This document shows, piece after piece, positions 24,688 to 34,245 of a stretch of DNA of 64,000 bases (within the stretch, counting starts at the first letter, position 1; every line of letters starts with the position of its first letter). The DNA comes from Knufia peltigerae (Eukaryota > Ascomycota > Eurotiomycetes > Chaetothyriales > Trichomeriaceae). Made by a program: the position numbers and the translations under genes. The stretch lies in assembly GCA_030247855.1 (NCBI GenBank), contig JAPDRN010000104.1, positions 1 through 64,000 on the forward strand, read 5' to 3'. The notes under the pieces are model-generated. The model saw only the letters and a program-made list of their open reading frames with translations, was not told the origin of the DNA and ran no database searches.

Positions 24688-26162
24688 TCACACCGCTTCG
24701 AAATCCACCAGCACCGCACCATCACCCACCTGGTCACCGGCCTTGGCGCGATAACCCTTCACCGTGCCATCGGCCGGTGCCTGCAGGGTGTGCTCCATCT
24801 TCATCGCTTCCAGCACCACCAGCGGCGTGCCGCGCTTCACCTGCGTGCCTGCCGCCACCAGTGTCGCCACGATCCTGCCGGGCATCGGTGCCAGCAGGCT
24901 GCCGGCGTCGGCGCTGGCCTGTTCCGATTCGCCCACCGGGTCGTGCAGGGTGAAGCGGTGCTGGCCATCGTCGCCGAACAGGTACAACTGGTCGCCATCG
25001 CGCTGCAGCTGCAAACGCCAGCGACGCTCGTCCAGCTGCACCGACAAGGTGTGGCCATCGGCATGGCCGACGACCTGTTTCGGTGCGGCGTCATCGCACT
25101 GCACACGCCAGCCATCGGCCGTGGCCCACACCTTCAGCGTGTGTGCCCGCTCTCCCTGCTGCAGCGGCACCACGCGCGCGGCAGGCGCGCCCAGCCGCCA
25201 GCCATCCTGCGCCTGCCACGGCGAATGCGGGTCGCGCACATCGGCGGCAGCGGCCGGTGTGCTTGCTACCGCAGCGATCGCTGCCAGTTCCCACAGCGCC
25301 TGCTCGCCGTCACCGGTCATCGCCAGTGCGGCCTGCTCACGCTCGATCAGCGCGGTATCCAGCTTGGCGTTGGCGAACGAATCGGTGTGCAGCAGGCGGC
25401 GCAGGAAGCCGGCATTGGTGGTCACGCCCACCACCTGGCAATCGGCCAGGGCCTGGCTCATGCGCCGCAGCGCGGCATCGCGGTCCACGTCCCAGACGAT
25501 CAGCTTGGCGATCATCGGGTCGTAGTACGGGGTGATGCTGTCGCCTTCTTCCACACCGGTGTCCACCCGCACGTTCGCCGATGGAGTCGGCAGGCGCAGG
25601 CGGCGCAGGGTGCCGGTGGACGGCAGGAAGCCACGGTCGGCATCTTCGGCGTACAGGCGCGCTTCGAGCGCATGGCCGTGGATGACCAGTTGGTCCTGGC
25701 GCTTGGGCAGCGGCTGGCCGGCGGCAACGCGCAGCTGCCACTCCACCAGGTCGGTGCCGGTGATGAACTCGGTGACCGGGTGTTCGACCTGCAGGCGGGT
25801 GTTCATTTCCATGAAGTAGAAATCGCCCTCCGGGCCGGCGATGAACTCCACCGTGCCCGCACCGACGTAGCCCACCGCGCGCGCGGCATCGACCGCGGCC
25901 TTGCCCATCGCTGCGCGCCGGTCGGCACTCATGCCCGGGGCCGGCGCTTCTTCCAGCACCTTCTGGTGGCGGCGCTGCACCGAGCAGTCGCGCTCGAACA
26001 GATACACCGCCTCGCCATGACCGCCGCCGAACACCTGGATCTCGATATGGCGTGGGCGCTCGACATACTTCTCGACCAGCACGTGGTCGTTGCCGAACGC
26101 CGAGGCCGCCTCGCGCTGGCAGCTGGCCAGCGCGTCGACGAAGTCCTCGCTGCGCTCGACCT

Positions 26163-26201
<39 letters not shown>

Positions 26202-26670
26202 TCAGCACCGGGTAGCCGATGCCATCGGCCTGGGTGCGCAGGAACTCCGGCGCCTGCTGGTCGCCGTGGTAGCCCGGCGTCAGCGGCACGCCGGCCTTGG
26301 CCATCAAGGCCTTGGCCGCGCTCTTGTCGCCCATCGCGCGGATCGCACTGGCGGGCGGACCGATGAAGGTGATCCCCGCCGCGACGCAGGCGTCGGCGAA
26401 GTCGGCGTTCTCGGACAGGAAGCCGTAGCCGGGATGGATGGCCTGTGCGCCGGTGCGGCGTGCGGCGTGGAGGATGGCATCGCTGCGCAGGTAGCTCTCG
26501 CGCGCGGCAGCCGGGCCGATGTGGATGGCTTCGTCGGCCAGGCGCACATGGCGTGCATTGCGGTCCGCATCGGAATACACCGCCACGGTGGCGATGCCGA
26601 GGCGACGGCAGGTGGCGATGACGCGGCAGGCGATCTCGCCGCGGTTGGCGATCAGGACTTTGCTGAACAT
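24688..26670 (-). CDS. liuD: 3-methylcrotonyl-CoA carboxylase biotin-carboxylase/BCCP subunit (alpha)
   Basis: Carboxylates 3-methylcrotonyl-CoA in leucine breakdown, with LiuB. The 660-residue subunit has the biotin carboxylase domain first (FSKVLIANRGEIACRVI; ATP-grasp KASAGGGGKGMRKV; catalytic EMNTRLQVEHPVTE). A linker follows, then a C-terminal biotinyl domain with VLEAMKMEHTLQAPADG; the Lys of AMKM is biotinylated. Length and the neighbouring liuB/liuA point to MCC rather than acetyl- or propionyl-CoA carboxylase. The start at ATG 26670 is chosen because the conserved FSKVLIANRG begins there. A slightly longer form (MTESVAM..) starts 18 bases upstream. Confidence 0.92.
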
Positions 26671-26696
26671 GGCAACAGACTCGGTCATGGCACAGA

Positions 26697-28307
26697 TCAC
26701 ATGCGGAACACGCCGAAGCGCGTCTGCTGCGGGGGAGCGTTGAGGCTGGCCGACAGGGCCAGGGCCAGTACCCGGCGGGTATCGACCGGATCGATCACAC
26801 CGTCGTCCCACAGCCGCGCACTGGCGTAATACGGGTGGCCCTGCTGTTCGAACTGGTCGCGGATCGGTGCCTTGAACGCATCCTCTTCCTCGCCCGGCCA
26901 CTGCCCGCCCTTGGCTTCGATGCCATCACGCTTGACCGTGGCCAGCACGCTGGCGGCCTGTTCGCCGCCCATCACGCCGATGCGTGCGTTCGGCCACATC
27001 CACAGGAAGTTGGGCGAGTACGCGCGGCCGCACATGCCGTAGTTGCCGGCACCGAACGAGCCGCCGATCACCACGGTGAACTTGGGTACCTTGGCGCAGG
27101 CCACCGCCATCACCAGTTTGGCCCCGTCCTTGGCGATGCCACCCTGTTCGTACTTGCGGCCGACCATGAAGCCGGTGATGTTCTGCAGGAACAGCAGCGG
27201 AATGTTGCGCTGGGTGCACAGCTCGATGAAGTGCGCGCCCTTCAGTGCGGACTCGGAGAACAGGATGCCGTTGTTGGCGATGATGCCAATCGGATAGCCA
27301 TGCAGATGGGCGAAGCCGGTGACCAGCGTTGCGCCATAGCGCGGCTTGAACTCGTCAAAGCGCGAGCCGTCGACCAGCCGCGCGATCACTTCGCGCACGT
27401 CGTAGGGCTTGCGCGTATCGGCCGGGATCACCCCGTACAGTTCGTGCGCCGGCAGCAGCGGTTCTTCCACCGGCTGCAGCGCCATCGCTGCTTCGGGCTT
27501 GCGCCAGTTGAGCTGGGCGATGATCGCGCGTACCCGTGCCAGTGCCTGCAGGTCGTTGTCTGCCATGTGGTCGGCCACGCCGGAAATGCGCGTGTGCACA
27601 TCGGCACCGCCCAGTTCTTCGGCCGTCACCACTTCACCGGTGGCTGCCTTCACCAGCGGCGGGCCACCGAGGAAGATCGTGCCCTGCTCGCGCACGATCA
27701 CCGTCTCGTCGCTCATCGCCGGCACATAGGCGCCACCGGCGGTGCAGCTGCCCATCACGCAGGCGATCTGCGGAATGCCCTGCGCGGAAAGGTTGGCCTG
27801 GTTGTAGAAGATGCGACCGAAATGGTCGCGGTCGGGAAACACCTCATCCTGCAGCGGCAGGAAGGCGCCACCGGAATCGACCAGATAGATGCACGGCAGG
27901 TGGTTCTGCTCGGCGATCTCCTGCGCGCGCAGATGCTTCTTCACCGTCACCGGGTAATAGGTGCCGCCCTTGACCGTGGCATCGTTGGCCACGATCACGC
28001 ACTCCACGCCACTCACGCGGCCGATGCCGGCGACCACGCCAGCGGCGGGCACGGCGTCGTCATACATGCCGTGCGCGGCCAGCGGCGCGATTTCCAGGAA
28101 CGCACTGCCCGGGTCGAGCAGGGCATCGATGCGGTCGCGCACCAGCAGCTTGCCGCGCGCGGTGTGCTTGGCGCGCGCCGCTTCGCTGCCGCCCAAGGCG
28201 GTACGGGCGAGGGTGGCGTGCAGGTCGTCGACTACGGCCTGCATCGCCGCGCGGTTGCTTTCAAACGTTTCGCTGCCCGGTTGCAGCTGGCTGCCTAGGA
28301 TGCTCAT
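26697..28307 (-). CDS. liuB: 3-methylcrotonyl-CoA carboxylase carboxyltransferase subunit (beta)
   Basis: Transfers the carboxyl group from biotin to 3-methylcrotonyl-CoA. The 536-residue length is normal for MCC-beta. Seen: KHTARGKLLVRDRIDALLDP near the N terminus, the crotonase-fold oxyanion regions (VDSGGAFLPLQ; GSCTAGGAYVPAMSDE) and a C-terminal GGSFGAGNYGMCGRAYSPNF followed by VMGGEQAASVL, all typical of MCC/PCC beta subunits. It lies between liuA and liuD on one strand with short gaps. Confidence 0.95.
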   Translation of the reverse strand: MSILGSQLQPGSETFESNRAAMQAVVDDLHATLARTALGGSEAARAKHTARGKLLVRDRIDALLDPGSAFLEIAPLAAHGMYDDAVPAAGVVAGIGRVSGVECVIVANDATVKGGTYYPVTVKKHLRAQEIAEQNHLPCIYLVDSGGAFLPLQDEVFPDRDHFGRIFYNQANLSAQGIPQIACVMGSCTAGGAYVPAMSDETVIVREQGTIFLGGPPLVKAATGEVVTAEELGGADVHTRISGVADHMADNDLQALARVRAIIAQLNWRKPEAAMALQPVEEPLLPAHELYGVIPADTRKPYDVREVIARLVDGSRFDEFKPRYGATLVTGFAHLHGYPIGIIANNGILFSESALKGAHFIELCTQRNIPLLFLQNITGFMVGRKYEQGGIAKDGAKLVMAVACAKVPKFTVVIGGSFGAGNYGMCGRAYSPNFLWMWPNARIGVMGGEQAASVLATVKRDGIEAKGGQWPGEEEDAFKAPIRDQFEQQGHPYYASARLWDDGVIDPVDTRRVLALALSASLNAPPQQTRFGVFRM

Positions 28308-28315
28308 GGGGTGCC

Positions 28316-29479
28316 TTACAGGGTGCGCTGGAACAGTTCGCGGCCGATCAGCATGCGACGGATCTCCGAAGTGCCGGCGCCGATTTCATACAGCTTGGCG
28401 TCGCGCCACAAGCGGCCGGTCGGGTATTCGTTGATGTAGCCGTTGCCACCGAGGATCTGGATCGCCTGGCCGGTCAGCCAGGTCGCCTTCTCGGCGGCGT
28501 AGAGGATCGCGCCGGCCGCATCCTGGCGGGTGGTGCGGCCCTGGTCGCAGGCGCGTGCCACGGCATACACATAGGCGCGGCAGGCGCCCAGGCCCACGTA
28601 CATGTCGGCGATCTTGGCCTGGATCAGCTGGAAGCTGCCGATCGGCTCACCGAACTGGTGGCGTTCGTGCACGTACGGCATCACCACGTCCATCGCTGCA
28701 GCCATCAGGCCCAGCGGGCCACCGGACAGCACCACGCGCTCGTAGTCCAGGCCGGACATCAGCACGCGCACGCCGCCACCGACCGCGCCCAGCACGTTCT
28801 CTTCCGGAATCTCGCAGTCCTGGAAAACCAGTTCGCAGGTGGGCGAGGAGCGCATGCCCAGCTTGTCCAGCTTCTGCGCGGTGGAGAAGCCCTTCATGCC
28901 CTTCTCGACCAGGAAGGCGGTGATGCCCTTCGCGCCGGCCTCGACGTCGGTCTTGGCGTAGACCACCAGCACGTCGGCGTCGGGGCCGTTGGTGATCCAC
29001 ATCTTGTTGCCGTTGAGCACGTAGCGGTCGCCGCGCTTGTCCGCGCGCAGCTTCATCGACACCACGTCCGAACCCGCGCCCGGTTCGCTCATCGCCAGCG
29101 CACCGATCTTGGCGCCGCTGCACAGGTCGGGCAGGAAGCGCTGCTTCTGCGCTTCGGTGCCGTTCTTGCGCAGCTGGTTCACGCACAGGTTCGAGTGCGC
29201 GCCGTAGGACAGGCCGATGCCACCGGAAGCACGCGAGACTTCTTCCATCGCCACCACGTGGGCCAGGTAGCCCATGCCGGTGCCGCCGTATTCTTCTTCC
29301 ACGGTCAGGCCCAGCAGGCCCTGCTCGCCCAGCTTGGGCCATAGTGCCAACGGGAACTGGTTGGTCGCATCGGTCTCGGCTGCGAGCGGCGCGATCTCGG
29401 CAGCGGCAAAATGGGCCACGCTCTGGCGCAGCAGGTCGATATCTTCGCCGAGGTCGAAGTTCAGGGATGGCACGTGCAT
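28316..29479 (-). CDS. liuA: Isovaleryl-CoA dehydrogenase
   Basis: FAD enzyme that oxidises isovaleryl-CoA to 3-methylcrotonyl-CoA and passes electrons to ETF. The 387-residue protein has acyl-CoA dehydrogenase signatures AMSEPGAGSDVVSMKL and the C-terminal QILGGNGYINEYPTGRLWRD. Glu247 in GLDYERVVLSGGP lies where isovaleryl-CoA dehydrogenases carry their catalytic base, instead of the C-terminal position used by most relatives, which supports this specific call. The first gene of liuA-liuB-liuD; the usual hydratase/lyase (liuC, liuE) are not in this cluster. Confidence 0.95.
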   Translation of the reverse strand: MHVPSLNFDLGEDIDLLRQSVAHFAAAEIAPLAAETDATNQFPLALWPKLGEQGLLGLTVEEEYGGTGMGYLAHVVAMEEVSRASGGIGLSYGAHSNLCVNQLRKNGTEAQKQRFLPDLCSGAKIGALAMSEPGAGSDVVSMKLRADKRGDRYVLNGNKMWITNGPDADVLVVYAKTDVEAGAKGITAFLVEKGMKGFSTAQKLDKLGMRSSPTCELVFQDCEIPEENVLGAVGGGVRVLMSGLDYERVVLSGGPLGLMAAAMDVVMPYVHERHQFGEPIGSFQLIQAKIADMYVGLGACRAYVYAVARACDQGRTTRQDAAGAILYAAEKATWLTGQAIQILGGNGYINEYPTGRLWRDAKLYEIGAGTSEIRRMLIGRELFQRTL

Positions 29480-29612
29480 TGCGATGGCTCCACGAGGGAA
29501 GGTGGGGAATGGACGCACCCGGAAGGGGGAAGCGGGCAGCTGTTGACAGCAGCGGCCCGCGCGGGCGATTGGACCCCAGCGTAGCGGGGTTCGGGTAAGA
29601 AGTGAATACAAA

Positions 29613-29625
29613 TTCAAAAATTGAA
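29613..29625. promoter_or_regulatory. Operator-like palindrome between liuA and the TetR gene
   Basis: TTCAA-AAA-TTGAA in an AT-rich island 15 bases before the TetR start and 134 bases before liuA. Its position makes it the best candidate for the TetR regulator's own binding site. Confidence 0.5.
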
Positions 29626-29639
29626 ACTAGACTCAGGAC

Positions 29640-30257
29640 ATGGCCTACAAACGCTCAGCATTGATGGAAGAACGCCTGGCCGGGGCCCGTGAACGGATCC
29701 TGCTGGCCACCCGCGAACTGGTCGCCACCGGCGGCTGGCGCAACGCGCCGGTAACCGCCGTGGCCACCCAGGCCGGGGTCTCCACCGGCTTGATCTACCG
29801 CCACTTTCCGTCCAAGGCCGAGCTGTTCGTGGAAGTGCTCAATGCGGCCGTGGCCCACGAGGTAGCGATCATGGAGCGCATCGCCAGCGCACCGGAGCCG
29901 GCCAGCGTGCGCCTGCGCCAGGCCATCACCGCCTTTGTCCGCCGTGCCCTTGCCGGTCCAGGCCTGGCCCACGCCTTCATCGTCGAGCCGGTGGACCCGG
30001 ACGTGGAAGCCGAGCGCATGCGCGGCCGCCGTGCCTTCGGTGACGTGTTCCTGCGCCTGGTGGAAGAGGGCGTGGCGGCCGGTGAGCTGCCAGCGCAGGA
30101 CGCGCATGCTGCCGCCGCCTGCCTGGTGGGGGCCTTCACCGAAGCCATGGTCGGCCCGACCGCGCCCAGCCGCGAAGCGCACCGCGACGAAGGCGCACTG
30201 GTCGAGGCCATCTGCAGTTTCTGCCTGCGGGCTGTTGGCGCCCCCGTCATCCGGTAG
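29640..30257 (+). CDS. TetR-family regulator, probable repressor of liu genes
   Basis: A 205-residue TetR protein. The N-terminal helix-turn-helix region reads ARERILLATRELVATGGWRN then VTAVATQAGVSTGLIYRHFP (about residues 15-60). The C-terminal ligand domain contains a helix pair SVRLRQAITAFVRRAL. It is transcribed away from liuABD over a 160-base gap with a palindromic AT-rich site. By position it should control the leucine genes; in Pseudomonas this job is done by a MerR-type LiuR, so the regulator family differs here. Its stop TAG is provided by a GTAG element. Confidence 0.85.
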   Translation: MAYKRSALMEERLAGARERILLATRELVATGGWRNAPVTAVATQAGVSTGLIYRHFPSKAELFVEVLNAAVAHEVAIMERIASAPEPASVRLRQAITAFVRRALAGPGLAHAFIVEPVDPDVEAERMRGRRAFGDVFLRLVEEGVAAGELPAQDAHAAAACLVGAFTEAMVGPTAPSREAHRDEGALVEAICSFCLRAVGAPVIR

Positions 30258-30324
30258 TGCCGGCCGCTGGCCGGCATCCTTGCGGGGTCAGATCCCTTTT
30301 GCGTTGCAAAAGGGATCTGACCCC
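30253..30324. repeat. Half GTAG arm plus GGTCAGATCCC hairpin
   Basis: 30253-30278 is a single GTAG arm. 30284-30324 is a perfect 19-bp hairpin (arm GGGGTCAGATCCCTTTTGC, loop GTT). Related hairpins with different inner arms occur at 32625-32660 and 59204-59251. It may end the TetR transcript. Confidence 0.8.
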
Positions 30325-30448
30325 TCTCCATATGCTGCGCCGCACCAGCCCTGACGCCTGTTGTCGGGCGCGGCGTGCGTTCTATACTCGGTCCATCACG
30401 CAGTCGCTCAGCCGTGGTCCAACGACTATCAGCCAGGGGTAACGAAGA

Positions 30449-30967
30449 GTGCGGAATTACGATCTGGAGTTCCTGAAACGCTTCTCCATGGTGATCGCGC
30501 TGTTGATGGCCATCACTCTCGGTCTGATCCTCCTGGCCGCGTTCATCCACACCCGGATTCCGCCCGAGGTGTCGCCTACCGCCGCCAAACGCACCGAACA
30601 GCGCATTTCGCCCACTGGCGCGGTATACGCCGGTAGCACCGGCGCCGCCGCGCAGGCTGCAGCGCATGCCGCCGCGCTGGCCAAGGCCGCCTCGCAGGTG
30701 GCCTACGGGGGTACCAAGGACGGCAAGGTGATCTTCGACAACCTGTGCACCGCCTGCCATACCACCGGGGTGGGCATGGCGCCGACGCTCGACCACTCGC
30801 ACTGGGACAAGCGCCTGGCGCAGGGCAAGGAAACCCTCTACAAGCACGCCGTCGAGGGCTACACCGGCCCGGACGGGGGCATCATGCCGCCCAAGGGCGG
30901 CAACCCGGCGCTCACCGAGGAGCAGATCCACGCCACCGTGGACTGGATGCTGGGCAATCTGAAATAG
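30449..30967 (+). CDS. Membrane-anchored c-type cytochrome (cytochrome c5-like)
   Basis: A 172-residue protein with an N-terminal membrane anchor (about residues 13-33) and an Ala-rich linker (AAAQAAAHAAALAKAA). A C-terminal class I cytochrome c domain has haem site CTACH (Cys100, Cys103, His104) and a likely axial Met in GGIMPPKGG. It probably shuttles electrons on the periplasmic face of the inner membrane. Start at GTG 30449 (MRNYDLEFLKRF); GAAG lies just upstream. Stop followed by repeats and a terminator. Confidence 0.88.
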   Translation: MRNYDLEFLKRFSMVIALLMAITLGLILLAAFIHTRIPPEVSPTAAKRTEQRISPTGAVYAGSTGAAAQAAAHAAALAKAASQVAYGGTKDGKVIFDNLCTACHTTGVGMAPTLDHSHWDKRLAQGKETLYKHAVEGYTGPDGGIMPPKGGNPALTEEQIHATVDWMLGNLK

Positions 30968-30977
30968 CGGACGCCGC

Positions 30978-31085
30978 ATCCACGCATGGCGTGGATCTAC
31001 TGCGGATACGCGTGCCCGGTCAGGTGGCCGGCAACCACGCATCGCACAGAGGTCCTGAGGTTGCCGGCCAGCGGCCGGCACTACC
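30978..31085. repeat. Partial dispersed repeat and GTAG arm
   Basis: 30978-31002 begins with ATCCACGCATGGCGTGGATC as in the full repeat, but the GTCGAC half is missing. 31060-31085 is a right-hand GTAG arm. Confidence 0.7.
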
Positions 31086-31101
31086 TTTGCCCACCGAGGC
31101 C

Positions 31102-31128
31102 GAAACCCCGCTGCGCAGGCGGGGTTTC
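31102..31128. terminator. Rho-independent terminator
   Basis: 10-bp stem GAAACCCCGC (31102-31111) and GCGGGGTTTC (31119-31128) with a 7-base loop and a T-containing tail, ending the cytochrome transcript before the nuclease gene. Confidence 0.8.
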
Positions 31129-31175
31129 GCATTTCAGGGTTAGTCTGTGCGCCTCTTCCGTGGAGTCGTCTGTCG

Positions 31176-32615
31176 ATGCGTCGCCGTTCCCTCGCCCTTG
31201 CCCTGTCCCTGCTGCTGCCGACATCCGCTTTCGCCCAGGCCCAGCCGCAGGTTGCGCCGACCTCGGCGACCGCGCCGCGCAGCCCGGCCACCGTCACCCT
31301 GGCCGCCGCGCCGGCCGACTGGCGTGCGCTGGAGGGCCAGCATGTGCGCATCGCTGCGCCGCTCACCTTGGCCGGCACCGATGGCCTGGAACGCTTCGGC
31401 CAGCTCACCGTCGCCTTCGATGGCCGCCTGTGGCAGCCGACCGAAGTGGCCGTGCCCGGCAGTGCCGGTATCGAACAGGTGATGGCCGACAACCAACGCC
31501 GCCGCCTGGTGCTGGACGACGGCAGCGATGCGCGTGACCCGGCCAGCGTCGGTTACCTGCCGGGCAACCCGGTGCTGCGTACCGGCATGCAGCTGCGCAA
31601 CGTGGAAGGCACCGTGCGTGTGGATGCGCAGGGTCGCACCAGCCTGCAGGTCGACGGCACGTTGAAGCTGCCGGAACTGCAGCGGCCGGCCGTGCCGAGC
31701 GTGCCCGGCAGCCTGCATATCGCCGCCTTCAACCTGGAGAACTTCTTCAACGGCGACGGCGAGGGTGGTGGATTCCCGACCCTGCGCGGCGCGCGCACGC
31801 TGGACGAGCACAAGGCGCAGGTCGGCAAGCTGGTCGCCACCGTCAACGCGCTGGGCGCCGATATCGCCGCGCTGATGGAGCTGGAGAACGACGGCTACGG
31901 CCCGCAGTCGGCCATCGCCGAACTGGTAAATGCACTCAATGTCGGTCTCGCGGCGGACAAGCAGTGGGCGTTCGTCGATGCCGGTGAAGGTCCCGGCAGC
32001 AATCCGATCCGCGTCGGCATCATCTACCGCAGGAGCGAATTCAAACCGCTCGGCACGCCGCTGACCAAGCTCGACGGTCCCTTCGTCGAACACAGCCGTG
32101 CGCCACTGGCACAGGCGTTCCAGGGCAAGGGCGCGCCATTCATGGTGGTCGCCAACCACTTCAAGTCCAAGGGCTGCCGCGAGGCCAGTGGCGCCGACGC
32201 CGACCGCAATGACGGGCAGGGCTGCTGGAACGCCACCCGCGTGGAATCGGCCAGGCAGCTCAATACCTGGGTGCAGGCCGAAGCCGCGCGCCTGAAGGTG
32301 AAGGACGTGGTGCTGATGGGCGACTTCAACGCCTACGCCATGGAAGATCCGATCCGCACCCTGCACGACCTGGGCTGGCAGGATGCCTTCAAGGTAGCCA
32401 AGGTCGAACAGCCCTACAGCTACGTCTACAACGGCTATACCGGTCGCCTCGATCACGCGCTGCTGAGCCCGACGATGGCCAAGCGCCTGCGTGGCGCCGC
32501 CGAGTGGCACAGCAACGCCGACGAGCAGGACGCCAGCGGCTACCAGGGCCGCAACGTGCAGGGCCCGTGGCGCAGCTCCGACCATGACCCGCTGCTGCTG
32601 GGCTTCGACAGATAA
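31176..32615 (+). CDS. ExeM/NucH-family extracellular endonuclease
   Basis: A 479-residue secreted nuclease. It has a signal peptide (RRRSLALALSLLLPTSAFA, cut after AFA near residue 20), an N-terminal domain of about 160 residues, and a C-terminal endonuclease/exonuclease/phosphatase domain from SLHIAAFNLENFFNGD onward. The EEP catalytic positions are visible: AFNLEN, LMELENDGY (Glu), VVANHFKSKG, VLMGDFNAYAMEDP (Asp/Asn) and the final RSSDHDPLLLGF (His). ExeM-type enzymes degrade extracellular DNA and process biofilm DNA. Confidence 0.9.
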   Translation: MRRRSLALALSLLLPTSAFAQAQPQVAPTSATAPRSPATVTLAAAPADWRALEGQHVRIAAPLTLAGTDGLERFGQLTVAFDGRLWQPTEVAVPGSAGIEQVMADNQRRRLVLDDGSDARDPASVGYLPGNPVLRTGMQLRNVEGTVRVDAQGRTSLQVDGTLKLPELQRPAVPSVPGSLHIAAFNLENFFNGDGEGGGFPTLRGARTLDEHKAQVGKLVATVNALGADIAALMELENDGYGPQSAIAELVNALNVGLAADKQWAFVDAGEGPGSNPIRVGIIYRRSEFKPLGTPLTKLDGPFVEHSRAPLAQAFQGKGAPFMVVANHFKSKGCREASGADADRNDGQGCWNATRVESARQLNTWVQAEAARLKVKDVVLMGDFNAYAMEDPIRTLHDLGWQDAFKVAKVEQPYSYVYNGYTGRLDHALLSPTMAKRLRGAAEWHSNADEQDASGYQGRNVQGPWRSSDHDPLLLGFDR

Positions 32616-32624
32616 CCCAGCGCC

Positions 32625-32660
32625 GGGGTCGGATCCCATTCCCACGGAATGGGCTCTGAC
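32625..32660. repeat. GGTCAGATCCC-type hairpin (copy 2)
   Basis: GGGGTCGGATCCCATTCCC, loop ACG, and GAATGGGCTCTGACC. The outer arm resembles the 30284 hairpin, while the inner arm differs (ATTCC instead of TTTTGC) yet still pairs. Confidence 0.75.
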
Positions 32661-32672
32661 CGCAGGCATCAC

Positions 32673-33530
32673 TTACCCCCAGGCGATCAAACCAATCGCC
32701 AGCACCGCCAGCGCCAGGCCGGCACGGTTCCAGCGCGTGGTCGCCTCGCCGAAGGCGAACACGCCCACCAGCGCACCCAGCACCACCACGCCGATATTCA
32801 TGCCGGCGAACACGGTGGCCGGGCTTTCGGGCATCGACTGGTGCGCATGCACGTAGAACAGGATGTTGCCGCCGTTGAGCAGGCCCAGCAGCGCGCCGGC
32901 ACCGAGGTTGCGCCAGGCCAGGCGGCTGCGCCCACTGAAGTGCCGCCACAACTGCAGCGCCAGCATCAGTACGAAAGCCACGCTGAAACTGGCCAGCACC
33001 GCCGCCATCGACGGCGTGCCCGACAGCGCCACCTGCTTCAGCAGCACATCCACCACTGCAAAGCCGGCCCACACGCCCAGCAACCAGCCCCAGCCGCCGG
33101 CGGAAGCGGCCACTGCGGGGCCGCGTGGACGCAGGCTGATGGCCACCATCGCCAGCAGGCCCAGGCCCAGCCCGACCAGCTTCCACGGCGTGGCGGTCTG
33201 CCCGAAGAACAGGAACGCCGCCGCCAGCGACAGCAGCAGCGACAACCGCTGCGCCACGTCACTGCGGACGATGCCGGCCACCGCCACGGCGCGGCCGAGC
33301 ACCAGGAAGATCGAGGGCAGCACAACCGCCAGCGCCAGCAGCGAAACCCACGGCGCATGCGGCGCGCGCAAGGCGTCCAGCGGCGGCTGCAGCACCACCG
33401 CCGTCATCGTCGCGGCGACCAGATAGTTCCAGGTCACCATCTGCGCAACATCCAGCTGGCGACGGCCAGCCAGCTTCAACAACACCGAAACCAGCACACT
33501 GCAGATCACGGCCAGGGACAGGTAGAGCAT
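32673..33530 (-). CDS. EamA/DMT-superfamily transporter
   Basis: A 285-residue membrane protein with about ten hydrophobic helices arranged as two repeats, typical of the drug/metabolite transporter superfamily. Near the N terminus VSVLLKLAGRR and in the second half VDVLLKQVALSG are the paired repeat starts. The C-terminal GALVGVFAFGEATTRWNRAG resembles the EamA 'GExxs..q..G' motif. Substrate unknown. It is transcribed divergently from the hydrolase gene at 33574 across only 43 bases. Confidence 0.85.
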   Translation of the reverse strand: MLYLSLAVICSVLVSVLLKLAGRRQLDVAQMVTWNYLVAATMTAVVLQPPLDALRAPHAPWVSLLALAVVLPSIFLVLGRAVAVAGIVRSDVAQRLSLLLSLAAAFLFFGQTATPWKLVGLGLGLLAMVAISLRPRGPAVAASAGGWGWLLGVWAGFAVVDVLLKQVALSGTPSMAAVLASFSVAFVLMLALQLWRHFSGRSRLAWRNLGAGALLGLLNGGNILFYVHAHQSMPESPATVFAGMNIGVVVLGALVGVFAFGEATTRWNRAGLALAVLAIGLIAWG

Positions 33531-33573
33531 GGGGCGGGCACAGGGCAGCGGCGGGGGACGCTATCATGGTGCC

Positions 33574-34245
33574 ATGCACAAGCCCTCGTTCCCCGTCGCC
33601 CCCGGCGAAACCGCCTGCATCTCACTGGAAGGCCCGGTTGGCCCGCTGGAAGTGCTCGTCGACCTGCCCAAGGCCGATGTGCCGGTGCAGCCGATCGTGG
33701 CCGTCATCTGCCATCCGCTGTCCACCGAAGGCGGCACCCTGCACAACAAGGTGGTCACCATGACCGCCACCACCCTGCGCGAGCTGGGCATCGCCACGGT
33801 GCGCTTCAACTTCCGCAGCGTCGGTGGTTCTGCCGGTGAATTCGACCATGGCGTGGGCGAGCAGGAGGACCTGAAGGCCGTCACCGCCTGGGTCCGCCAG
33901 CAGCGTCCCGACGACCGCCTGTGGCTGGCCGGCTTCAGCTTCGGCGCGTTCGTTTCGCTGAAGGCCGCTGCCGAGCTGCAGCCTGAAGCGCTGATCTCGA
34001 TCGCGCCGCCGGCGGGTCGTTGGGATTTCGGCGGCATCGCGCCGCCGGCGCGCTGGCTGGTGATCCAGGGCGAGCAGGATGAAATCGTTGACCCGCAGGC
34101 TGTCTACCAGTGGCTGGACACCCTCGATGCGCCGCATGAGCTGGTGCGCATGCCGGACACCAGCCACTTCTTCCACCGCAAGCTGATCGACCTGCGCGGC
34201 GCGCTCACCCACGGCGTCAAGCATTGGCTGGGCACGGCGGCATGA
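33574..34245 (+). CDS. Alpha/beta-hydrolase family protein
   Basis: A 223-residue small hydrolase. The nucleophile elbow is GFSFG (Ser122). The acid is likely Asp in QGEQDEIVDP and the base His in DTSHFFHRKL. The oxyanion region is ICHPLSTEGGTLHNKVV. The layout matches bacterial alpha/beta hydrolases of the 'YdhI/dienelactone-like' type whose substrate is not known. Its stop overlaps the zapE start (ATGA), so the two are probably translated from one mRNA. Confidence 0.85.
   Translation: MHKPSFPVAPGETACISLEGPVGPLEVLVDLPKADVPVQPIVAVICHPLSTEGGTLHNKVVTMTATTLRELGIATVRFNFRSVGGSAGEFDHGVGEQEDLKAVTAWVRQQRPDDRLWLAGFSFGAFVSLKAAAELQPEALISIAPPAGRWDFGGIAPPARWLVIQGEQDEIVDPQAVYQWLDTLDAPHELVRMPDTSHFFHRKLIDLRGALTHGVKHWLGTAA

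Noticed and set aside
24790..28298. Long plus-strand open frames opposite liuD and liuB
   Set aside because: Low-complexity His/Arg/Gln-rich shadow translations of well-supported genes.
24688..28307. Propionyl- or acetyl-CoA carboxylase
   Set aside because: The next gene is isovaleryl-CoA dehydrogenase with its special catalytic Glu position, and the beta subunit resembles MCC; leucine degradation fits better.
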